A stretch of 8,515 nucleotides of DNA, from NCBI GenBank assembly GCA_947625365.1, contig CANQNZ010000051.1:1-8515 (forward strand), read 5' to 3'. The notes beneath the pieces were generated by a model, which saw only the letters and a program-made list of their open reading frames with translations, did no database searches and had not been told where the DNA came from. Positions 1 through 3,043 of the stretch are shown here, in pieces; the stretch's first letter is position 1; each line of letters begins with the position of its first letter. The translations under genes were made by a program, and so were the position numbers. This DNA comes from an uncultured Bacilli bacterium (lineage in GTDB: Bacteria; Bacillota_I; Bacilli_A; RF39; UBA660).

Positions 1-221
1 TTTGTATTTTGCATACCCTGTTCATCTGTTTGCGGTACTTTTTCTATTAGACTTACATCTTCTCCTTCTGTATATTTTATATTAAAGCATTCTGCTACTT
101 TTGTATTATTTGTTCCTGTTTGCGTAAAGTTTTTTTGCCAAAGGGCATAACTTATTGTTGTTATAATTATTATTAATGATATTATTAATATTCCTATTAT
201 TATTTTTTTATTATTCTTCAT
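1..221 (-). CDS. Exported TasA/camelysin-like surface protein, N-terminal part only
   Basis: This is the 5' end of a minus-strand gene that runs off the left edge; 73 codons are visible. The ATG at 221 follows a very strong ribosome site (AAGGAGGTC, complement of 231-239) about nine bases upstream. The product opens with lysines (residues 2-6) and one hydrophobic segment (about 7-26) ending in SYALWQ, then a polar Thr/Asn-rich stretch, ECFNIKYTEGEDVSL (44-58) and PQTDEQG (63-69). A membrane-like signal segment followed by YA-W, then C-F-N-I-x-Y-T-E and D-E-x-G, recalls small secreted beta-sandwich proteins of the TasA/camelysin (SipW-dependent) type. That resemblance is from memory of the pattern, so the family call is tentative; export is well supported. 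It has its own promoter containing a G9 tract and is separated from pgsA by a terminator, so it is probably a separately and variably expressed surface gene. Confidence 0.72.
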   Translation of the reverse strand, partial: MKNNKKIIIGILIISLIIIITTISYALWQKNFTQTGTNNTKVAECFNIKYTEGEDVSLIEKVPQTDEQGMQNT

Positions 222-240
222 TATTATTTTGACCTCCTTG

Positions 241-265
241 GTATAATTCTCTATTTCAATTATAC
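241..265. repeat. Inverted repeat over the -10 box and start site
   Basis: GTATAATT (241-248) and AATTATAC (258-265) are perfect 8-bp inverted arms separated by nine bases. The right arm contains the -10 box of the minus-strand promoter, and the predicted transcription start lies between the arms. It could be an operator or a hairpin at the very 5' end of the transcript. The symmetry is seen; the function is unknown. Confidence 0.6.
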
Positions 266-289
266 CCCCCCCCGGAGTGTCTTTGTCAA
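259..289 (-). promoter_or_regulatory. Promoter of the exported-protein gene with a G9 tract in the spacer
   Basis: Read on the minus strand, a perfect -35 box TTGACA (289-284) and a perfect -10 box TATAAT (264-259) are separated by 19 bases. The last nine spacer bases are all G (C9 at 265-273 on the plus strand). The best spacing for the housekeeping sigma factor is 17, so seven G would give an optimal promoter and nine G a weak one. Slippage in the tract would change expression. The boxes are seen directly; the switching is inference from known poly-G or poly-C promoters such as Neisseria porA and opc. Confidence 0.85.
265..273. repeat. Homopolymer C9/G9 tract
   Basis: Nine consecutive C on the plus strand, lying inside the promoter spacer described above. 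A run of this length is very unlikely by chance in a genome this AT-rich, and I noticed no other G or C run of similar length in the window. It is a classical substrate for slipped-strand mispairing. Confidence 0.95.
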
Positions 290-296
290 CACAAAG
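281..296. repeat. Inverted repeat over the -35 box
   Basis: CTTTGT (281-286), four bases, ACAAAG (291-296): a perfect 6-bp dyad overlapping the -35 box of the exported-protein promoter. The position suits a repressor or activator site, but short AT-rich dyads also occur by chance. Confidence 0.45.
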
Positions 297-338
297 TTTC
301 TGCCACTGAGTTTACGGATAGTCAAAATAGTAGGCATT

Positions 339-363
339 AAAAAACATTGATTTTACTCAATGC
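339..363 (-). terminator. Rho-independent terminator after pgsA
   Basis: On the minus strand the pgsA TAA is followed within a few bases by CATTGA, a six-base loop, TCAATG and six T. The stem is 345-350 with 357-362 and the T run is the complement of 339-344. It ends the gpsB-rnpB-rodZ-pgsA block and insulates the poly-G promoter downstream. Confidence 0.85.
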
Positions 364-367
364 TTAA

Positions 368-958
368 TTATTTTTCTTTAAATATATCTTTATTATCTAA
401 ATAATACTGACATGCCGATATTACAGATAAGATAGTAGCGGCTAATATTAGGATGTCAGCTACCCGTATATTCCATAATTCAAATGGTAAATTATATATT
501 AATACAAAACTTATACCAACCATCATACATATAGTTTTTAATTTGCCAGCAATACTAGCCCCTACTGCTCCTTTTTTCTCACCAGCTATCATTTTAATTG
601 AGTCAACAAAAATATCTCTAGTAATGATAACAACAGGAACAACTACAGAAACAAAACCATTACAAGCTAATATTACTAATAATCCATTAACTAATACTTT
701 ATCAGCAATAGCATCCATTACTTTCCCAAAATCAGTAACTAAACCATTTTTACGAGCTAAGTGCCCATCTAAAAAATCAGTTAAGGAAGCGATAATAAAC
801 ATAATCGCTGCTATAATATATTTTAAATCAACTATTACACTTCCTACAGTATACTTAGGAAATTCTATTCCTACTTGATACCAAGGGAAAATAAGTAAAA
901 CTAATATTAAAATTGCTAAAATAATACGACTAACAGTAATTTTATTAGGTAAATTCAT
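368..958 (-). CDS. pgsA: CDP-diacylglycerol--glycerol-3-phosphate 3-phosphatidyltransferase
   Basis: PgsA joins CDP-diacylglycerol and sn-glycerol 3-phosphate to make phosphatidylglycerol phosphate, the committed step to phosphatidylglycerol and cardiolipin, in the cytoplasmic membrane. The protein has 196 residues, normal for the family. The CDP-alcohol phosphotransferase signature D-G-x2-A-R-x8-G-x3-D-x3-D is complete: DGHLAR at 64-69, G78, D82 and D86, with D61 just before. Several hydrophobic segments (about 12-30, 44-60, 90-115, 140-160, 170-188) fit a multi-span membrane enzyme. The start is the ATG at 958, giving the typical MNLPNKITVSR opening. An in-frame TTG at 967 touches the ribosome site AGGAG (972-968) and cannot be used. 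That ribosome site overlaps the rodZ stop codon, so translation is probably coupled. rodZ beside pgsA is a familiar Bacilli pairing. Very secure call. Confidence 0.96.
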   Translation of the reverse strand: MNLPNKITVSRIILAILILVLLIFPWYQVGIEFPKYTVGSVIVDLKYIIAAIMFIIASLTDFLDGHLARKNGLVTDFGKVMDAIADKVLVNGLLVILACNGFVSVVVPVVIITRDIFVDSIKMIAGEKKGAVGASIAGKLKTICMMVGISFVLIYNLPFELWNIRVADILILAATILSVISACQYYLDNKDIFKEK

Positions 959-967
959 ATACTTCAA

Positions 968-972
968 CTCCT
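968..972 (-). promoter_or_regulatory. pgsA ribosome site overlapping the rodZ stop
   Basis: AGGAG on the minus strand, nine bases before the ATG at 958. It shares two bases with the rodZ TAG (973-971). This decides the pgsA start and suggests translational coupling with rodZ. Confidence 0.85.
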
Positions 973-1441
973 ATAAATAACTAACATAATTTATAATTTC
1001 ATTATTAATGGTAATTTGTTTAACAGACCATATAATGGCTAAAATTACTAACAAAAATATTATAAAATAAATTATGGCATAATATAATTTTTTAGTTTTC
1101 ATCACCGGTTTTGTATATGGTGAAGCAATTTCTTCTTTATTTTCTTCTTGTTTATTTTTTTCTATAATGGCTTTTTCAATATCTTCAAGTGGTATTTTTG
1201 AAGTATACTCAAATAAGTATTCATTAAACTCATCAATAATTTTAGCATCATCTAAACCTAAATATTTAGCATAGCTTTGAATATAATCTTTTAAAACAAA
1301 AATATCTTTAAAACAGCCTATATTTCCATCTTCAATGTTTTCGATGATAACAACCTCGATGTTTAAATCTTTACTAGCCTCATCCAAACTCACCCCAGCT
1401 TTTTCTCTAGCGTCTTTTAGACTCTGACCAATTTCATTCAA
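971..1441 (-). CDS. rodZ: Short RodZ-like protein: XRE-type helix-turn-helix plus one membrane segment
   Basis: RodZ links MreB filaments to the membrane-bound elongation machinery. The N-terminal region (about 1-75) shows the RodZ pattern: IGQSLKDAREKAGVSLDEA (helix-turn-helix), then FVLKDYIQSYAKYLGLD at 48-64, matching the family's usual 'Y-x-R-Y-A-x-x-L-G-L-D' stretch. Residues 75-116 are a charged linker rich in Glu and Lys, 119-141 form one transmembrane helix, and only about 15 residues follow. The protein has 156 residues, far shorter than E. coli RodZ or Bacillus YmfM, and lacks the outer beta-domain; pgsA starts 12 bases later, so nothing is missing by frameshift. The start is TTG at 1441, supported by AGGAG nine bases upstream; no in-frame ATG fits. 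A generic XRE regulator with a membrane anchor is the alternative, but the pgsA neighbour and YAKYLGLD favour RodZ. Confidence 0.85.
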   Translation of the reverse strand: MNEIGQSLKDAREKAGVSLDEASKDLNIEVVIIENIEDGNIGCFKDIFVLKDYIQSYAKYLGLDDAKIIDEFNEYLFEYTSKIPLEDIEKAIIEKNKQEENKEEIASPYTKPVMKTKKLYYAIIYFIIFLLVILAIIWSVKQITINNEIINYVSYL

Positions 1442-1450
1442 GAATTTTCA

Positions 1451-1455
1451 CTCCT
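1451..1455 (-). promoter_or_regulatory. rodZ ribosome site that supports a TTG start
   Basis: AGGAG (complement of CTCCT) nine bases before the TTG at 1441. The nearby ATG at 1437 is out of frame, so this site points to TTG initiation. Confidence 0.75.
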
Positions 1456-1465
1456 ATTCATTAAA

Positions 1466-1826
1466 TAAATAAAATCTTATAAGCCATGTTCTGTACTCAA
1501 TTACTTGAGCGACAAATATTTATCTACCTATATTAAATATAAGTCCTCTTTTCCGTTTATTATTCCTTTAAAGAGGTTCCCCTACCATAAATTTGGGTTT
1601 CTCACTCGCGGGGTTTACCACGTTCCACTTCCCTCGTTTCCAAGTTCTTCGTCACTTTGGCACTTTTATACTTACTAAATCCTTTTAAGGATTTTTCAGA
1701 GCCGTTAGATTTCTCTACCTAAAGTTATTTTTTCCTTTAGCGCGAACAGGACAATCATTTCAGATTGTGTGAGCATGGACTTTCCTCTACATAGTTTATA
1801 TGCAGCATTTGCCCAGATTTTATTCA
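1466..1826 (-). ncRNA. rnpB: RNase P RNA, bacterial type B
   Basis: This is the catalytic RNA that removes 5' leaders from tRNA precursors. On the minus strand the universally conserved blocks are present in order: GAGGAAAGTCCATGCTC (from 1787), AAAGTGCCAAAGTGACGAAG near the middle, GGTAAACCCC followed by GAGAAACCCAAATTT and GGTAGGGGAACC, and the 3' block ACAGAACATGGCTTATA (ending at 1478). These match the Bacillus type B RNA closely. The ends are set by a perfect P1 helix: AATAAAATCT (1824-1815) pairs with AGATTTTATT (1477-1468), and it can extend a few pairs further. Length is about 360 nt, slightly shorter than the roughly 400 nt of B. subtilis. The 5' strand of P1 contains the gpsB stop codon. 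No terminator lies between its 3' end and rodZ 25 bases later, so the 3' end is probably made by processing. The exact ends are estimates. Confidence 0.96.
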
Positions 1827-2155
1827 TTTTTTCCAAAAACTACTTTTTCTAATTGACTAAGTCTTCGAAGAAGGTCGACATTATTAACGTACTTGTTTGA
1901 ACTATTTCCACTATCTTCAGCAGCTTCAATATTAGTACGTAAACGGCGTATTTCATTTTTGAGACTTATATTGTCATTAGTTAAAGAACTTATTTCTTTT
2001 TCTTGTTTTTTAATTATTGTGATAAACTCTGTATAATCATGAATAACCATATCTAGAAATTTATCTACCTCTTGAGGACGGTATCCACGTGCATCAATTT
2101 TAAAGTCCTTATCCAAAACTTCCTGAGGTGTTAGATATATTCTTTCATTATACAT
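1820..2155 (-). CDS. gpsB: Cell-division coordination protein GpsB (DivIVA family)
   Basis: GpsB is a small cytoplasmic hexamer that binds the membrane and the cytoplasmic tails of class A penicillin-binding proteins, steering them between side wall and septum. The 111-residue product has the DivIVA/GpsB N-terminal domain: IYLTPQEVLDKDFK (6-19), RGYRPQEVDKFLDMVIHDY (23-41), then a coiled coil to about 77, a variable linker, and the C-terminal trimerising helix VDLLRRLSQLEKVVFG (93-108). This is the full normal length. The ATG at 2155 follows AAGGGTGAT and is preceded by a consensus promoter. Its last codon and TAA lie in the P1 helix of RNase P RNA, so gpsB and rnpB are probably one transcript. 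The PBP1 encoded nearby, with a long basic cytoplasmic tail, is a natural partner; that partnership is inference. Confidence 0.95.
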   Translation of the reverse strand: MYNERIYLTPQEVLDKDFKIDARGYRPQEVDKFLDMVIHDYTEFITIIKKQEKEISSLTNDNISLKNEIRRLRTNIEAAEDSGNSSNKYVNNVDLLRRLSQLEKVVFGKNE

Positions 2156-2180
2156 TTAAAATCACCCTTCTTACTCTTTA

Positions 2181-2209
2181 ATTATAAAAATTTTGAACTA
2201 TTTTGTCAA
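2181..2209 (-). promoter_or_regulatory. Consensus promoter of gpsB-rnpB-rodZ-pgsA
   Basis: On the minus strand, TTGACA (2209-2204), a 17-base spacer and TATAAT (2186-2181): perfect boxes at ideal spacing, 26 bases before the gpsB ATG. Such a strong promoter suits the high demand for RNase P RNA. I found no other clear promoter between here and pgsA. Confidence 0.9.
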
Positions 2210-2216
2210 CTATACG

Positions 2217-2239
2217 AAAAAAAGAACAAAGCGTTCTTT
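2217..2239 (-). terminator. Terminator of the 31-codon gene
   Basis: On the minus strand AAAGAAC, loop GCTTT, GTTCTTT, then a continuing T run (complement of 2217-2220). The 7-bp stem starts inside the stop codon of the small gene and ends just before the gpsB -35 box, insulating the two units. Confidence 0.8.
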
Positions 2240-2333
2240 ATTTGACTAACTTTTTATTAGTTGTATCAAGAGTAATACTAGCTAATGTTACATCTTCAAT
2301 AATCTTATTAATTAAATAATCTAATCTTATCAT
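2238..2333 (-). CDS. Small protein of 31 residues, function unknown
   Basis: I do not recognise this product. The minus-strand frame reads MIRLDYLINKIIEDV, then TLASITLDTTNKKLVK, then TAA. The case for a real gene is its setting: AAAGGAG five to six bases before the ATG, a stop that merges into a rho-independent terminator, and a complete unit isolated from gpsB by that terminator. The first half is amphipathic (LDYLINKIIEDVTL could form a helix) and the second half is polar; there is no signal peptide or long hydrophobic segment. A TATAAT-like box lies at 2357-2352, but close to the ribosome site and without a good -35 box, so the promoter is unclear. It could also be a regulatory peptide or a short structured RNA. 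It occupies the place between gpsB and recU where B. subtilis has several yps/ypp genes. Confidence 0.6.
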   Translation of the reverse strand: MIRLDYLINKIIEDVTLASITLDTTNKKLVK

Positions 2334-2363
2334 AAAATCTCCTTTTATTTCATTATATATTTT

Positions 2364-2379
2364 TAGAAAACATTTTCTA
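2364..2379. repeat. 16-bp palindrome in the divergent intergenic region
   Basis: TAGAAAA (2364-2370), CA, TTTTCTA (2373-2379): perfect 7-bp arms. It lies between the divergent 31-codon gene and recU, where a -35 box for the TATAAT-like element at 2357-2352 would be expected. It resembles an operator for a dimeric regulator; no specific regulator is recognised. Confidence 0.45.
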
Positions 2380-2460
2380 GCTTTTCGACAAATGATTTTA
2401 TTATTTGACAACCCTTTTTAAAATTAGCAATAGGATATAGAAATATAGAAAAGATTATAG

Positions 2461-2466
2461 TATAAT
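2461..2466 (+). promoter_or_regulatory. Possible -10 box upstream of recU
   Basis: TATAAT on the plus strand, 17 bases before the chosen GTG start. It has no good -35 box at proper distance and would give an extremely short leader. A TTGACA at 2405-2410 is another promoter part, but its best downstream -10 (TAGGAT, 2431-2436) is 20 bases away. Which one drives recU-ponA cannot be settled by eye. Confidence 0.3.
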
Positions 2467-2469
2467 TGT

Positions 2470-2478
2470 GGTGGTGAT
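2470..2478 (+). promoter_or_regulatory. recU ribosome site
   Basis: GGTGGTGAT matches the 3' part of the anti-16S complement (GGTGAT) and lies four bases before the GTG at 2483. The run of in-frame GTG codons at 2468, 2471 and 2474 falls in or before this site, so those are unlikely starts. Confidence 0.6.
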
Positions 2479-2482
2479 TATT

Positions 2483-3031
2483 GTGCTAAAAACAACAAGT
2501 AAAGATACATCTTTAAGACAAATAGTTTATAAAAACCGCGGAATGGATTTAGAAAGTATGTTAAATAATTCTAATAAATATTATTTAACTGCTGATAAAG
2601 CTGTTATTTATAAGAAACCTACTCCCATAGGAGTAGTTAAAGTATCCTATAAAGATAATTATAAAATTATTGATAGAGGATATTTTAAAGAACAATCTAC
2701 TTTAGATTATAATGGATTATATAAAGGAAAATATATTGATTTTGAAGCAAAAGTTACTAAAAATAAAACATCTTTTCCTTTAAGTAATATTCATGCTCAT
2801 CAAATTGAACATATGCGCAAGATAATCAAACATGGAGGGATAACTTTTCTTATTATAATGATAAATGAAATAGTTTATTTATTACCAGGAGAAAAGTTTT
2901 TAGATTATTTAGATACTCATCAAAGAAAATCAGTTGATTATAAATTTATAAAAGAAAAAGGATATGAAATTAAATATACTTTTTCTCCAGAACTTGATTA
3001 TTTAAAAATTGTTGATAAAATATATTTTTAG
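2483..3031 (+). CDS. recU: Holliday junction resolvase RecU
   Basis: RecU cuts four-way DNA junctions during recombinational repair and chromosome segregation in Bacillota. From the GTG at 2483 the product has 182 residues, somewhat shorter than B. subtilis RecU. Family landmarks are clear: NRGMDLE (18-24), NKYYLT (31-36), KKPTP (44-48), DYNGLYKGKYIDFEAK (75-90) and TKNKTSFPL (92-100), then IHAHQIEHM. D75, E88 and K90 have the same spacing as the catalytic D88, E101 and K103 of B. subtilis RecU. The usual basic N-terminal tail is short. I chose GTG 2483 because of the ribosome site just before it; frames opening at 2468 would add only five residues. ponA begins 12 bases after the TAG, with its ribosome site touching the recU stop, a recU-ponA pair conserved in Bacillota. 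Confidence 0.94.
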   Translation: MLKTTSKDTSLRQIVYKNRGMDLESMLNNSNKYYLTADKAVIYKKPTPIGVVKVSYKDNYKIIDRGYFKEQSTLDYNGLYKGKYIDFEAKVTKNKTSFPLSNIHAHQIEHMRKIIKHGGITFLIIMINEIVYLLPGEKFLDYLDTHQRKSVDYKFIKEKGYEIKYTFSPELDYLKIVDKIYF

Positions 3032-3043
3032 AAGGTGTAAAAA

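Noticed and set aside
241..296. Invertible (recombinase-flipped) promoter
   Set aside because: The inverted repeats are short, unlike each other and separated by only 4 and 9 bases, so there is no segment to flip; the G tract gives a simpler switch.
453..878. Long plus-strand open frame opposite pgsA
   Set aside because: It lies wholly inside pgsA, has no ribosome site, and its protein has no recognisable family; it reflects low stop density in the antisense of an AT-rich gene.
959..967. TTG at 967 as pgsA start
   Set aside because: It touches the AGGAG ribosome site; ATG 958 has proper spacing and gives the family-typical N-terminus.
2223..2237. GAAC-N5-GTTC resembling a LexA (SOS) box near gpsB
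   Set aside because: The Bacillota SOS box needs GAAC-N4-GTTC; here the gap is five and the symmetry is fully explained by the terminator stem with its T run.
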